Shown: positions 8,364 through 19,593, counted from the stretch's first letter. The stretch is DNA of 56,656 bases from Mucilaginibacter sp. (GCA_028288085.1 JAQBOK010000379.1:1-56656); one strand, 5' to 3'. The notes: generated by a model not told the origin, from the sequence alone. A program made the numbers and translations.

Positions 8364-11300
8364 TTATTTCAACATCGGCTCCACATTAGTTAAACTATGT
8401 ATTTCAGCCATCAGGTCATCACTTGGGTTTACCTTAAATGTTTTTGATGGAAGTTCTATCAGTATGGATTCTTCCATATCTTTCACCATAAACCGCAGGG
8501 TGCAATTTTTTACGGGGTATTTCTGATTGTTATTTTCAACTATGTGTTGAATATCGTCCATTAGCTGGGCGCTTAATGATTTCAATTCAAGACAAACGGT
8601 TATTGATTTGGTTAACTTATCCCGCATTTCTGATAGCAGGCTCATGCTGGCTATTCTCAGGTCCCAGTTATCTTTTTGTTTGAACTTTTCTTCAATATTA
8701 CCTTTAATATGTAAAAAATATCCATCCATCATTAGGCTGCGAAACTTTACATAATCCTCCCCAAACAAAGCAAACTCATACGATTCATTATAATCTTCCA
8801 AAACAAAAGTCCCGAAAGGCTTACCCGTCTTGGTAGTTTTATGCTGAACGTTCCCGACCAGGCCGCCTATACATATCTCACCTTTTTTACGTAGTTGGTT
8901 AAAAGCGCTCATTATATCGTCGCCACCCTCGCCCGAGCGTGCCTTTTGCATGATTTTCAGATCACTGATATTGCTATTACAAAATCTTTCCAGTTCTACC
9001 TTATAATTATCCAGGGGGTGTCCGGTTAAATAAATACCAATCACCTCCTTTTCATATTTTAATTTCTCTATCAACGGCCATTCCTCTGCTTCGGGCAAAG
9101 GTGGTTCAGGAATATAAGAAGCCACTGCTCCGCCAAATAAGGATACCTGCGAGCTGCTTTGGGTATTTTGGTAATCATTGGCATACTTTACCAGGCGCTC
9201 TATTCCGCTTAAAATACCGTTCTCTGTTTTGGCAAAAAACCGGGCCCGGTTTAATTTAAATTCGTCAAACGCGCCGCCATAAACCAGGTTTTCATATGAT
9301 TTTTTTGTTAATGCCTTAACGTTTGAACGTTGTGCAAAATCATATACCGATTTGTAAGGTCCTCCCTCATTACGCTCATCAATTATGCTTTCAACAGCTT
9401 TATCACCCACACCTTTAACACCCGTGAGCCCAAAGCGTATTTGTCCTCTTTTATTAACCGCGAATGACATATCCGACTCGTTAATATCCGGCCCCAATAC
9501 CTCCACTCCCATTCTTCGGCATTCCTCCATAAAGAAAGTGATCTTCTCCATATTGTTCTGGTTATTTAAAACCGCTGCCATGTATTCGGAAGGATAATGA
9601 GCTTTTAAATAGGCCGTTTGATAAGCTACAAAAGCGTAACACGTAGAATGCGATTTATTGAAAGCATATTGCGCAAAGGCTTTCCAGTCATTCCAAATTT
9701 TGGTCAGCTTATCCTTTGCATGGCCCTTGGCAGCTGCACCGGTCATAAACTGAGATTCCATCTTATTGAGGATATCTATCTGTTTTTTACCCATTGCCTT
9801 ACGCAATACGTCAGCATCGCCCTTGCTAAAGCCGGCCAATTTTTGTGATAAAAGCATCACCTGTTCCTGGTAAACAGTAATACCATAGGTTTCACCCAGG
9901 TACTCCTCCATATCGGCCAGGTCAAAGGTTATAGGTTCCGCCCCATGTTTACGTTTAATAAAGTTAGGGATATACTCTATCGGACCCGGGCGGTATAAGG
10001 CGTTCATCGCTATCAGATCCTCAAACTTATCTGGCTTAAGCTCGCGCAGGTACATTTGCATACCGTCACTTTCAAACTGAAATGTACCGTTGGTATCGCC
10101 GCGCTGATAAAGCTCAAAAGTTTTTTGGTCATCCAGCGGGATGTAATCAATATCAATCGTCACATCATAATTTTGCTTTACCAGCCTTAAAGCGTCTTTA
10201 ATAATAGTAAGGGTTTTAAGGCCCAAAAAGTCCATCTTTATTACTCCGGCATCTTCTATTACACGTCCGTCAAACTGTGTAACCAACAAGTCTGAGTCCT
10301 TTGCTACGGCAACGGGGACAATATCTGTCAGGTCATAAGGTGCTATAATGATACCCGCGGCATGCACACCTGTATTACGTACCGAGCCCTCCAGCTTTTC
10401 CGCCTCGCGCAAAACGATACCTTTAAGATCGGTTGACTTGTAGATGGCCTGTAATTCAGGCACTTGTTCAATAGCCGTTTTCAGGTTGATGCCGAGTGTG
10501 TCAGGCACCAATTTTTTCAGGGCGTTCACATCTGATAGCGGCATATCCAGCACACGTCCAACATCCTGTATACTGGTACGGGCAGCCATAGAGCCATAAG
10601 TGATGATTTGTGCTACCTGGTTTTTACCATATTTTTCAACCACATAATCAATTACTTTTTGACGGCCTGCATCATCAAAGTCCGTATCAATATCGGGCAT
10701 TGATTTACGGTCAGGGTTCAGGAAACGCTCAAACAGAAGATTATATTTTAAGGGATCAATGTTGGTGATACCCGTGCAGTAAGCCACTACTGATCCTGCT
10801 GCCGAACCACGACCCGGACCAATAAACACGCCCATGTTACGTCCTTCTTTAATAAAGTCGGCCACAATCAAAAAGTATCCGGCAAACCCCATAGTTCGTA
10901 TGGTGAAGAGCTCAAAGTTGATGCGTTCTTCCGCCTCCGGGCTAATATCTTTATAGCGCTCCTTTGCCCCCAGGAAAGTTAAATGTTTTAAATACTCCCA
11001 TTGGTTAAGGGTATCTGAATCGGGTGTATTATGTATTTTAAATTCTTCAGGTATTACAAAGTTTGGCAACAAAATGTCGCGCTTTAGTTTCAGTACTTCC
11101 ACCTTATCCACTATCTCATTGGTATTATCCAATGATTCGGGCAGGTCGCTGAACAGTTTACCCATTTCGGCCTGGGTTTTAAAATAAAACTGGTCATTCG
11201 GAAAACCAAACCTGTATCCCTTGCCCCCTTCTTCATCAGTGGCAATGGGTGTACTTTGCATGTCGCCGGTATTCACGCAAAGCAAAATATCGTGTGCATT

Positions 11301-11948
11301 AGAATCCTGCTGATCTACATAATGCGAATCATTGGAGCAGATAACTTTTACCTGGTGCTTTTTGGCAAACTCCAATAACACCTTATTAACCGTATTCTGA
11401 TCAGGTATATCATGGCGTTGCAACTCAATATAATAATCTTCGCCAAACAGGTCAAGCCACCATTTAAATTCTGCTTCTGCTTCAGCCTCGCCTTTTTTCA
11501 ATATAGCTTGCGGAACCGATGCGCCGATACAACAGGTAGTTGCAATTAATCCTTTATGATATTTTAATATTAATTCTTTATCAATGCGCGGCCATTTGCT
11601 GTAAAGGCCTTCTATATAACCTAATGAGCATAGCTTTACCAGGTTTTTGTAACCCTCTGCATTTTTTGCCAGTAATAACTGGTGATGGCGAACGTCCTTC
11701 TTTTCTTTGGTAAATTGCTTTTTATGCCGGTCCTCAACCACGTAAAATTCGCAGCCTACTATCGGCTTAATATTATGCTTCCCAGCTTCGGCAACAAACT
11801 TAAATACACCAAACATATTACCGTGATCGGTAATAGCAAGTGCTTTCATCCCATCACTGGCAGCCTTTTTGTATAATTTCGATATATCGGCAGCCCCGTC
11901 AAGTAAAGAAAACTGGGTATGTACGTGTAAGTGAGAAAAATCAGGCAT
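8364..11948 (-). CDS. dnaE: DNA polymerase III alpha subunit
   Basis: Replicative DNA polymerase, 1194 residues. The N-terminal PHP domain starts with HLHVHTQFSLLDG and continues with ITDHGNMFGVF. The family C polymerase core carries the catalytic acidic motif PDIDTDF near residue 400, after GPGRGSAAGSVVAY. The tau/clamp-interacting and helix-hairpin-helix parts follow (GLTGVKGVGDKA), and an OB-fold region (GGLVGNVQHKTTKTGKPFG) sits near residue 1000. The length fits the DnaE1 type (about 1160 residues) rather than PolC, since no internal exonuclease domain is present. It is transcribed divergently from tamB across a 205-base gap. Confidence 0.97.
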   Translation of the reverse strand: MPDFSHLHVHTQFSLLDGAADISKLYKKAASDGMKALAITDHGNMFGVFKFVAEAGKHNIKPIVGCEFYVVEDRHKKQFTKEKKDVRHHQLLLAKNAEGYKNLVKLCSLGYIEGLYSKWPRIDKELILKYHKGLIATTCCIGASVPQAILKKGEAEAEAEFKWWLDLFGEDYYIELQRHDIPDQNTVNKVLLEFAKKHQVKVICSNDSHYVDQQDSNAHDILLCVNTGDMQSTPIATDEEGGKGYRFGFPNDQFYFKTQAEMGKLFSDLPESLDNTNEIVDKVEVLKLKRDILLPNFVIPEEFKIHNTPDSDTLNQWEYLKHLTFLGAKERYKDISPEAEERINFELFTIRTMGFAGYFLIVADFIKEGRNMGVFIGPGRGSAAGSVVAYCTGITNIDPLKYNLLFERFLNPDRKSMPDIDTDFDDAGRQKVIDYVVEKYGKNQVAQIITYGSMAARTSIQDVGRVLDMPLSDVNALKKLVPDTLGINLKTAIEQVPELQAIYKSTDLKGIVLREAEKLEGSVRNTGVHAAGIIIAPYDLTDIVPVAVAKDSDLLVTQFDGRVIEDAGVIKMDFLGLKTLTIIKDALRLVKQNYDVTIDIDYIPLDDQKTFELYQRGDTNGTFQFESDGMQMYLRELKPDKFEDLIAMNALYRPGPIEYIPNFIKRKHGAEPITFDLADMEEYLGETYGITVYQEQVMLLSQKLAGFSKGDADVLRKAMGKKQIDILNKMESQFMTGAAAKGHAKDKLTKIWNDWKAFAQYAFNKSHSTCYAFVAYQTAYLKAHYPSEYMAAVLNNQNNMEKITFFMEECRRMGVEVLGPDINESDMSFAVNKRGQIRFGLTGVKGVGDKAVESIIDERNEGGPYKSVYDFAQRSNVKALTKKSYENLVYGGAFDEFKLNRARFFAKTENGILSGIERLVKYANDYQNTQSSSQVSLFGGAVASYIPEPPLPEAEEWPLIEKLKYEKEVIGIYLTGHPLDNYKVELERFCNSNISDLKIMQKARSGEGGDDIMSAFNQLRKKGEICIGGLVGNVQHKTTKTGKPFGTFVLEDYNESYEFALFGEDYVKFRSLMMDGYFLHIKGNIEEKFKQKDNWDLRIASMSLLSEMRDKLTKSITVCLELKSLSAQLMDDIQHIVENNNQKYPVKNCTLRFMVKDMEESILIELPSKTFKVNPSDDLMAEIHSLTNVEPMLK

Positions 11949-11981
11949 AATTAATATGGTTCAACATTTCAAAAAAGAATA

Positions 11982-11989
11982 CAAAGTTA
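11982..11989 (-). promoter_or_regulatory. possible -7 box of dnaE
   Basis: TAACTTTG on the minus strand, 34 bases before the dnaE ATG, fits TAnnTTTG. No convincing TTG lies at the expected distance upstream, so this is only a half-match. Confidence 0.35.
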
Positions 11990-12153
11990 TTAAAAAACAA
12001 CTTCAGGTTCACACTTGTTGAAAACTGTAAATGTGTTAAAAATCAAGCCGGTGGTAGTTTTTACTAAAAAATTGAGTAAAATCTGGAAGCCTGATGGAAT
12101 AGTTAAATATAGAAGTTAATTAAGTAATCTTAACCTTTGAAAAATATATACAA

Positions 12154-15100
12154 TTGAAACGACTTGGCCGCATAGCCCTAAAAATAATCCTTTGGATTAT
12201 TGGCGGTATTATATTTTTAGTACTGCTTGTAGTTATTTTAATACAGATTCCGGCTATACAAAATTTCGCGAAGGATAAAGCTGTAACTTATTTACAAAAT
12301 AAAATCCATACAAAAGTAAAGATAGGCCACATTAGCCTGGGCCTGCCAAAACTCATTATACTGGATAGCGTATATTTTGAAGATCAGAAGAAGGATACAT
12401 TGATAGCAGGCGATCAACTAAAGATCGATATCAGCCTGTTGAAACTGCTGAATCATAAAGTAGAAGTAAATGAGATCAACCTCCAGGGTATTACTGCCAA
12501 CGTAAGCCGCGGTGCCGACAGTGTTTTTAATTTTGATTATATTATTAAAGCTTTTAACAGCGGACCGAAAACACCGGCAAAGCCTGCCGATACTTCTTCG
12601 GCCATGAAAATCTCCCTTGATAAGATCATTTTAGACAGAATCAAGCTTAGTTACAAGGATGTTACTACCGGCAATAACGTTAAATTCCTGCTTGGCCACT
12701 TTGATACCCGTATAAAGGAATTTGATATGGATAAAATGAAATTCACCATACCAAAGATCACGTTATCGGGTGTAGATGCAATTATTATCCAGACACCGGC
12801 GGGTTCATCCGTGGCAAAAACCATCGCGACAGATACAGCCACCAAGCCCATTAACATGACACTTAATATAGGCAAGATTGATCTGTCAAAGATAAAAGTT
12901 GATTATAGTACTCCCGAAATGAATGCCAATGTTAATCTTGGGCAATTTTCTGTAGAGATGAATAAGCTCGACCTGAAAAATCAAATGGCGGATATTAGTA
13001 ACATTACCTTAAACGATACTAAGGCGGCATTCACATTTGCGAAACCGCAAAATGTAAGAAAAGCGGTAATAAAAGCAATAAAAAAACTAGATACCCTGGT
13101 AGCCAAACCCAAAAGCGCAAAGGGATGGTCGGCAATATTAAGAAAGGTTTCCTTTAATAATGATAATATCAAATACGACAATAACGCGCAAGCACCCTTA
13201 ACAAAGGGTCTGGATTACACACACATGGACGTTCGCAGCCTGGATGCCGATCTTGAAAATTTATCCTACAACCCGGATACCATTGCAGGAAGGATCAACA
13301 ACCTGGCCTTTACAGAAAAAAGCGGTCTCAGCATTAAAAAATTCCATACTACATTTTTCTATGGGCCGCACAAGTCGTACTTGAATAACCTGTATCTGGA
13401 AACCCCACAAACTGTTTTGCAAAAACGTATTGAAGTAGGCTATCAGTCGTTAGATGATATTAGCACTAATTTGGGGCAACTTCGCATAGCCGCTGATCTT
13501 GATGGCAGTCAACTCGGTTTAAAGGATGTTTTACTGTTGATGCCAACGATGGCTTCAATGGAACCGTTTAAAAGTTCGCCAAATTCTGTATTCCGCATTA
13601 ATGGTAAAGTAATAGGTAGGGTTAATGATCTCAGCATCCCTTCACTTGACGTTAGCGGTTTGAGCGGCACACATGTCAAAGCATCAGCTGTTATAAAAGG
13701 CCTGCCTGATGTGACCAAATCTTATTTCGATCTTAATATCATTGACTTTAATACCAGTAGAGCAGACCTGGCAAAGGTAGTTCCGGCAGGGATGGTGCCG
13801 ACCAATATTAGTATCCCTGAGAATATGAATATGAAGGGCACTTTTAAAGGAAGTATGAAAACCTTTAATACAAAGATGACGCTACGCTCCAGCGATGGTA
13901 ATGTAGATCTTGTTGCAGCTATGAATGGTAGCCGCAAAGGCAGTGAAACCTATTCGGCTAATATCAAAGCAAGTGACCTGAATGTGGGCGCATTGACCAA
14001 ACAACCGCAAACTGTGGGTAAGATCACATTATCAGCTAATATAAAAGGTGTTAGCCTCGACCCTAAAAAAGCAACCCTTCAATTCAATGGCAATATTGCC
14101 AAAGCGCAGATAAAAGGTTATACCTATCAAAATTTGGTATTGCAAGGTACATCCACTAACGGGAGTTATACCGCTATTGCACGTTTAAAGGACCCTAATA
14201 TTGATTTGAGCCTGGATGCAAAAGCAAATATGAATAAAAAGTATCCTTCTGTTACTGCAACGCTTTTGATAGATAGCATCAACCTGCAAAAGTTAAATTT
14301 AACTAAAGATGATATGCGCTTCCATGGCAAGGTGGTAGCTAATGTACCGACTGCCAACCCTGATTATTTGAATGCCAACATACAAGCGACCGATCTTTTG
14401 CTGGTGAATAAAGGCAAGCGAATTAAACTTGATACGGTGAGCATTATATCAACTGCCACTGCAGATAGTAGCACCTTAAGGCTAAAAACGCCTATGCTGA
14501 TTGCCCACATGGCAGGTAAATATAAACTGACTGAAGTGGGTACGGCTGTTCAGGATGTAATCAGTCAATATTTTAACAGGTCTATTGCGACAACAGCGGT
14601 TAAGGCAAAACCAAAGTATACAGCACAGCAATTTATTTTTGATGCCCGTTTTGTAAAAACACCGTTGGTTGCCCAGTTTGCCCCTGATCTGAAACAGCTT
14701 GACCCGGTGGTAATCAATGGCTGGTTTAACAGCCAAACTGGCGACCTGGTGGTTGGTGGCTCCATACCAAAAATAGTTTATGGCACCACTGTGGTTAGCA
14801 ATGCAAACCTGGCCATAAAAACAAACAATGATGAATTGGATTACAATTTAACTGTCGATCAAATAAAGGCATCTTCCTCCCTTAACTTACTTTATACCAG
14901 CATAACGGGTAATGCACAGGATGATAAGCTCAATATTAGTTTACAAGTTCGGGATGCTGCTAAAAAAGAGCGATACCGTGTGGCAGGCGTATTTAGTATT
15001 TTGCCGGATGAATACCAGTTCAGCTTTCTGCAAAACGGGCTACTGCTTGATTATACAGCATGGGCGGTTAACAACAATAATGCTCTTCAATTTGGCAGTA

Positions 15101-17313
15101 AAGGCATATTGGCACGTGATTTTATCATCACCAACAATAACCAGGTATTAAGTATCAACAGTACCTCGCAAGAAATGAATTCGCCTATTACAGTCGACTT
15201 CAGGAACTTTCACATTGAAACATTGACAAGGGCTGCAGAGCAAGATTCCTTACAGATAGGAGGTGTAATAAATGGCAATGCACAAATAGGTAATTTTCAA
15301 AAATCACCACAATTTACCTCGGCATTAAACATCAGTGATTTTAGTTTTAAAGGTGATACTGTTGGCAATATAGCACTAAAAGTAAATAATCAAACCGAAA
15401 ACACCTACGCTGCCAATGTGAATATAACAGGCAAAGGCAACCAGGTTGACATGGATGGCACGTATTACACCGCCCCACAAAGTCGCTTTGATCTTAACCT
15501 TAACCTAGTTAAATTGAATGTAAAGAGCGTAGAGGGCTTCAGTTTCGGAAGTATTAGGGAAGCAAGTGGCGATATTACAGGCCAGTTAAAAATCTCTGGT
15601 ACAACAAGTGCGCCTTCAATAAGGGGTGATGTGAATTTTAATAAAGTTGGTTTTAATGTTTCCATGCTCAATTCTTATTTCACTATGCCAAAGGAAAGTA
15701 TCACTTTTAATAACGATGGTATACGCTTTAATGATTTTACTTTGGTGGATTCAACCGGTAATAAAGCTGTGGTTTCAGGAACAGTTTATACCAATAACTA
15801 TACGGATTACAAGTTTGGCGTTGATATAAAAACCGACAACTTCAGGGTGATCAATTCAACACAGAATGATAATAAGCTATACTACGGAAAATTATACCTC
15901 AACAGTGATATAAAAATCAGAGGCAATATGAATACTCCCGTAGTAGATGCCAATCTTACAGTTAACGATAAAACTGACTTGACGATTGTTTTACCGGAGG
16001 ATGATCCGGGCGTTGAAGACCGTAAGGGAGTAGTTGAAGTAATTAATGAGAACGCTCCTAAAACAGATTCAATATTATTAGCAAAACAACTCGATTCGCT
16101 GAAAAAGACTGGTTTGAAAGGTTTAGATGTGACCGCTACAGTAAATATCAGCAAAGCGGCAAAATTCACCATTGTGATTGATCAAGCCAATGGCGATGTG
16201 GTGCACCTTAGCGGAGAAGCACATTTAAACGGCGGTATCGACGCCAGTGGGAAAACAAATTTAACCGGTACATATATTGTTGAAAGTGGTTCATATAACC
16301 TGGCGTACGCTACTGTAAAACGGAAATTCAACTTTAAAAAAGGCAGTACAATAACCTGGACCGGCGACCCAACAAGCGCTAATATTAACCTTACCGCAAT
16401 CTATATAGCCAATGTGCCTCCTATTGATTTGGTACAACAGCAATTAGGTGGTGATAATACATCGCAAAATGCAACCCAGTATAAGCAAAAACTACCGTTC
16501 AATGTTGACCTTAATCTAAAAAACCAACTGCTTAAACCAGACATCAGCTTTGACATAGTATTGCCAGATAGCAGCTACACCGTATCCCCGGACGTGGTAA
16601 GCACAGTGAACGACAGACTATCACAAGTACGCCAGGACCCGAATGAAATGAATAAGCAAGTTTTGGGGGTATTGGTATTAGGGCATTTTATAGGCGATAA
16701 TCCATTACAAAGCCAGGGTGGCAATGCAGGGATTAACGGCGCTATACGCAACAGTGTAAGCAGCTTACTGTCTGACCAGTTAAACAAACTGGCCGGGAAC
16801 CTCATTGGAGGGGTACAGCTGAGCTTTGGGCTTACATCAGGCGCTGATTATTCTACGGGTGTTGAACAAAATCGCACCGACTTAAACGTAGGGCTATCCA
16901 AGCAATTTTTAAATGACCGTATCACCGTAACTATAGGTAATAATTTTAACCTGGAGGGCCAAAATCAGCCGGGGCAAAAAACAACGGATATAGCAGGTGA
17001 TCTATCAGTAAATTATAAACTGACAGAGGACGGCCGCTACCTGATACGCGCTTACCGCAAGGATGAGTTTATTGTTGTTGAGGGTCAGGTTGTTGAAACA
17101 GGATTAGCTTTCTCCTTAACTTATCAGTATAACCGTTTTAAAGAGTTGTTCGCTAAAAGAACAAAGGAAGAAAAAGAAATGAGAAAGAAATATAATGAAG
17201 AGCAGAAACAAAAGAAAAAGGAACAAAAGAAAGCGGATAAACAGCATGATACCGAAGTAACGGAGACCCAACCGGCAGAGCAACCGCCGCAAAACAAACA
17301 AACATCAAACTAA
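12154..17313 (+). CDS. tamB: translocation and assembly module protein TamB (AsmA/DUF490-like)
   Basis: A 1719-residue inner-membrane-anchored periplasm-spanning protein. One membrane helix lies at residues 9-30 (GGIIFLVLLVVILIQIPAI), followed by an AsmA-like start and about 1300 residues of repetitive beta strands, the extended beta-taco known for TamB. The C-terminal TamB domain spans about 1300-1665 (SGEAHLNGGIDASGKTNLTG, then FNFKKGSTITWTGDP). A charged Lys/Glu-rich tail ends the protein. In Bacteroidetes TamB works with the outer-membrane lipoprotein TamL, which follows after only three bases. The start is TTG: the frame contains no ATG between the stop at 12121-12123 and the membrane helix, and the N-terminus MKRLGRIALKI fits the family. 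Confidence 0.9.
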   Translation: MKRLGRIALKIILWIIGGIIFLVLLVVILIQIPAIQNFAKDKAVTYLQNKIHTKVKIGHISLGLPKLIILDSVYFEDQKKDTLIAGDQLKIDISLLKLLNHKVEVNEINLQGITANVSRGADSVFNFDYIIKAFNSGPKTPAKPADTSSAMKISLDKIILDRIKLSYKDVTTGNNVKFLLGHFDTRIKEFDMDKMKFTIPKITLSGVDAIIIQTPAGSSVAKTIATDTATKPINMTLNIGKIDLSKIKVDYSTPEMNANVNLGQFSVEMNKLDLKNQMADISNITLNDTKAAFTFAKPQNVRKAVIKAIKKLDTLVAKPKSAKGWSAILRKVSFNNDNIKYDNNAQAPLTKGLDYTHMDVRSLDADLENLSYNPDTIAGRINNLAFTEKSGLSIKKFHTTFFYGPHKSYLNNLYLETPQTVLQKRIEVGYQSLDDISTNLGQLRIAADLDGSQLGLKDVLLLMPTMASMEPFKSSPNSVFRINGKVIGRVNDLSIPSLDVSGLSGTHVKASAVIKGLPDVTKSYFDLNIIDFNTSRADLAKVVPAGMVPTNISIPENMNMKGTFKGSMKTFNTKMTLRSSDGNVDLVAAMNGSRKGSETYSANIKASDLNVGALTKQPQTVGKITLSANIKGVSLDPKKATLQFNGNIAKAQIKGYTYQNLVLQGTSTNGSYTAIARLKDPNIDLSLDAKANMNKKYPSVTATLLIDSINLQKLNLTKDDMRFHGKVVANVPTANPDYLNANIQATDLLLVNKGKRIKLDTVSIISTATADSSTLRLKTPMLIAHMAGKYKLTEVGTAVQDVISQYFNRSIATTAVKAKPKYTAQQFIFDARFVKTPLVAQFAPDLKQLDPVVINGWFNSQTGDLVVGGSIPKIVYGTTVVSNANLAIKTNNDELDYNLTVDQIKASSSLNLLYTSITGNAQDDKLNISLQVRDAAKKERYRVAGVFSILPDEYQFSFLQNGLLLDYTAWAVNNNNALQFGSKGILARDFIITNNNQVLSINSTSQEMNSPITVDFRNFHIETLTRAAEQDSLQIGGVINGNAQIGNFQKSPQFTSALNISDFSFKGDTVGNIALKVNNQTENTYAANVNITGKGNQVDMDGTYYTAPQSRFDLNLNLVKLNVKSVEGFSFGSIREASGDITGQLKISGTTSAPSIRGDVNFNKVGFNVSMLNSYFTMPKESITFNNDGIRFNDFTLVDSTGNKAVVSGTVYTNNYTDYKFGVDIKTDNFRVINSTQNDNKLYYGKLYLNSDIKIRGNMNTPVVDANLTVNDKTDLTIVLPEDDPGVEDRKGVVEVINENAPKTDSILLAKQLDSLKKTGLKGLDVTATVNISKAAKFTIVIDQANGDVVHLSGEAHLNGGIDASGKTNLTGTYIVESGSYNLAYATVKRKFNFKKGSTITWTGDPTSANINLTAIYIANVPPIDLVQQQLGGDNTSQNATQYKQKLPFNVDLNLKNQLLKPDISFDIVLPDSSYTVSPDVVSTVNDRLSQVRQDPNEMNKQVLGVLVLGHFIGDNPLQSQGGNAGINGAIRNSVSSLLSDQLNKLAGNLIGGVQLSFGLTSGADYSTGVEQNRTDLNVGLSKQFLNDRITVTIGNNFNLEGQNQPGQKTTDIAGDLSVNYKLTEDGRYLIRAYRKDEFIVVEGQVVETGLAFSLTYQYNRFKELFAKRTKEEKEMRKKYNEEQKQKKKEQKKADKQHDTEVTETQPAEQPPQNKQTSN

Positions 17314-17316
17314 CCC

Positions 17317-19593
17317 ATGGCCAAACTTAGGTACTTATTTGTTTCAATAGTTTTTTTTATAAGCGCTTGCAGTACGACAAAATTTTTGCCGCCAGGGCAA
17401 AAGCTGTATACTGGCGGGCAGGTAAAAATTGACGATAAAGTTATAAAAAAGAGTGATGCCAAGGCACTTAGTACGGAACTGGGAAGTTTATTGAGGCCAA
17501 AGCCTAACGGCAGCATATTAGGCTTGAGGTACAAATTGTACATTTATGAAAAAACCAAAACCAATAAAGTAAGAGGGCTAAGGCATTATATCAACACCCA
17601 CTTAGGCGAGCCGCCTGTTTTGGTAAGTTCAGTTGATTTGCTTAAGAATAGCAATATATTACAAAACAGACTGCAAAACGAAGGGTATTTTATTGCCCAG
17701 GTAAGCGGAGACACTATCAGTAAAAACAAGACTGCTAAAGCTGTGTATACTGCACAAATCGGGCCGGCATATCATTATCGCAAAATAGAATTCCCCCAGG
17801 ATAAAAGTGATTTGGATACAGCAGTTGCCGGTACAGCTAAAGAAAGTTATCTTAAGGTTGGAGATAAATATAACTTGGATATTATTAAGAGCGAACGTAT
17901 AAGAATTGATGCCAAACTAAAAGAAAAGGGCTTTTACTATTTCGCTCCGGAAGATCTGATCATGAAGTACGACAGTTCAAGCTCGGGTAACCATCAGGTG
18001 GATATGTTTGTGAAGGTAAAGGAAACCACACCAGACGAAGCAACCTGGATCTATAAGATCAGAAATATTTATGTTTATCCACATTATACATTAAAAGATA
18101 CATCCTTAAAATTAGATTCGGCCGTAAAATACCGCTGGTATAATGTAATTGGCGGCAAAAAGACAGTAACACCCTATGTATTTAAAAACACCGTATTGCT
18201 ACATCCCGGCGATATTTACAACCGTACCGAACATAATAATTCACTAAATCGGTTTATTGAATTGGGGCCGTTTACCTATGTGAAAAACAGGTTTGAGGAT
18301 GTTACTCCGGATTCGGCCTTTTTGGATGTTTATTATTTTTTAACGCAGGCTAAGCGAAAATCATTAACTGCAGAAATAATTGGTCGGCAAACATCTGCAA
18401 ATTACAGCGGTACCCAGTTTAATTTAACTTTCAGGAATAAGAATACTTTTAAAGGCGCTGAACTTTTTACGCTCAATTTTTTTGTAAGCACTGATAAGCA
18501 ATTTGGCAGTTTGAACAATGGTTTAAATGTTTATCAATTTGGTGTTCAGCCATCGCTATCATGGCCGCGGTTTATAAGCCCGTTTGATTTTAAAACCGAC
18601 AACGCCTTTATTCCACACACTATTTTAACAACCGGGTATACGCTAATTGACCGCAACCAGTTGTACACCTTAAACTCATACAATGTGTCGTGGGGATACC
18701 AGTGGAAGCCCCGCCTGCACAGGCAAAACACCCTCGACCTACTGGATTTCACCTATGTTAATGCAGGCAAAGTTACTCAGAGGTACAGAGACAGTATTGC
18801 CAATAGCGGTAACCCTACCCTTAAGCACGTTATTGACAACCAGCTTACCTTTGGCCCAAGTTATAGCTTTGTTTATGATAATACTACCGAGGATTTCAGG
18901 ACCAATAGCTTCTATTATATGGGTAAAGTTAGCTCATCGGCTAATATTTATGGGATAGTTACCGGTGCCGATACTTTAAGCGGAAAGGTAGGCAAAGTAT
19001 TTGGGACACCGTTTAATCAATACTTAAAGCTTGAAAATGAAATCAGGTACTTTCACAAGTTGAGTCCAGGTAGTAAACTGGCCACTCGTTTTATGGTTGA
19101 TGTAGGTGTGCCTTACGGCAATTCAACCATACTGCCATATACACAGCAATTTTTTATAGGTGGCCCCAATAGTTTGAGGGGCTTCCAGGCACGCACTTTA
19201 GGCCCGGGATCATATGATTATCGCGTTTTAGCGGCTAATAAAACCCAATTTTTACCTGATGAATCAGGTGATATAAAAATTGAAGCAAATGTAGAGTACC
19301 GGCCAAAACTGTTTAGCATAGTTGAAGGTGCTTTGTTTGCCGATGCCGGGAATATATGGTTAATGAAACCCCATAATGATCTTCCAGGCGCGGCGTTTGG
19401 TAAAAACTTTATAAACCAGATGGCTTTAGATGCTGGTTTCGGCTTACGTTTCAACTTTTCGGTATTGATATTGCGCACGGATTTAGGTTTCCCATTAATT
19501 GATCCGTCTTTACCTGCGGGTCAGCGTAACGTGTTTAACCAGATAAGTTTTAGGAATTCAGTATTTAACCTGGCAATAGGATATCCGTTTTAA
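17317..19593 (+). CDS. tamL: TamL, Omp85-family outer-membrane lipoprotein (TamA/BamA-like)
   Basis: A 758-residue Omp85 superfamily protein. The signal peptide ends in a lipobox FISAC with Cys18 as the predicted lipidated residue, followed by STTKFLPPGQKLYTGG. POTRA-like repeats cover about residues 30-330, and the 16-strand barrel region follows with the loop-6 motif NSLRGFQARTLGPG (family consensus VRG[FY]). The terminus is ...NLAIGYPF, with the usual C-terminal Phe. Known biology: Bacteroidetes replace TamA by the lipoprotein TamL, encoded next to tamB, for outer-membrane protein assembly. It is three bases from the tamB stop and so in the same operon. Confidence 0.9.
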   Translation: MAKLRYLFVSIVFFISACSTTKFLPPGQKLYTGGQVKIDDKVIKKSDAKALSTELGSLLRPKPNGSILGLRYKLYIYEKTKTNKVRGLRHYINTHLGEPPVLVSSVDLLKNSNILQNRLQNEGYFIAQVSGDTISKNKTAKAVYTAQIGPAYHYRKIEFPQDKSDLDTAVAGTAKESYLKVGDKYNLDIIKSERIRIDAKLKEKGFYYFAPEDLIMKYDSSSSGNHQVDMFVKVKETTPDEATWIYKIRNIYVYPHYTLKDTSLKLDSAVKYRWYNVIGGKKTVTPYVFKNTVLLHPGDIYNRTEHNNSLNRFIELGPFTYVKNRFEDVTPDSAFLDVYYFLTQAKRKSLTAEIIGRQTSANYSGTQFNLTFRNKNTFKGAELFTLNFFVSTDKQFGSLNNGLNVYQFGVQPSLSWPRFISPFDFKTDNAFIPHTILTTGYTLIDRNQLYTLNSYNVSWGYQWKPRLHRQNTLDLLDFTYVNAGKVTQRYRDSIANSGNPTLKHVIDNQLTFGPSYSFVYDNTTEDFRTNSFYYMGKVSSSANIYGIVTGADTLSGKVGKVFGTPFNQYLKLENEIRYFHKLSPGSKLATRFMVDVGVPYGNSTILPYTQQFFIGGPNSLRGFQARTLGPGSYDYRVLAANKTQFLPDESGDIKIEANVEYRPKLFSIVEGALFADAGNIWLMKPHNDLPGAAFGKNFINQMALDAGFGLRFNFSVLILRTDLGFPLIDPSLPAGQRNVFNQISFRNSVFNLAIGYPF

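Noticed and set aside
15465..16805. Several minus-strand open frames inside tamB
   Set aside because: They are short, lack start context and family features, and run opposite a long well-supported gene.
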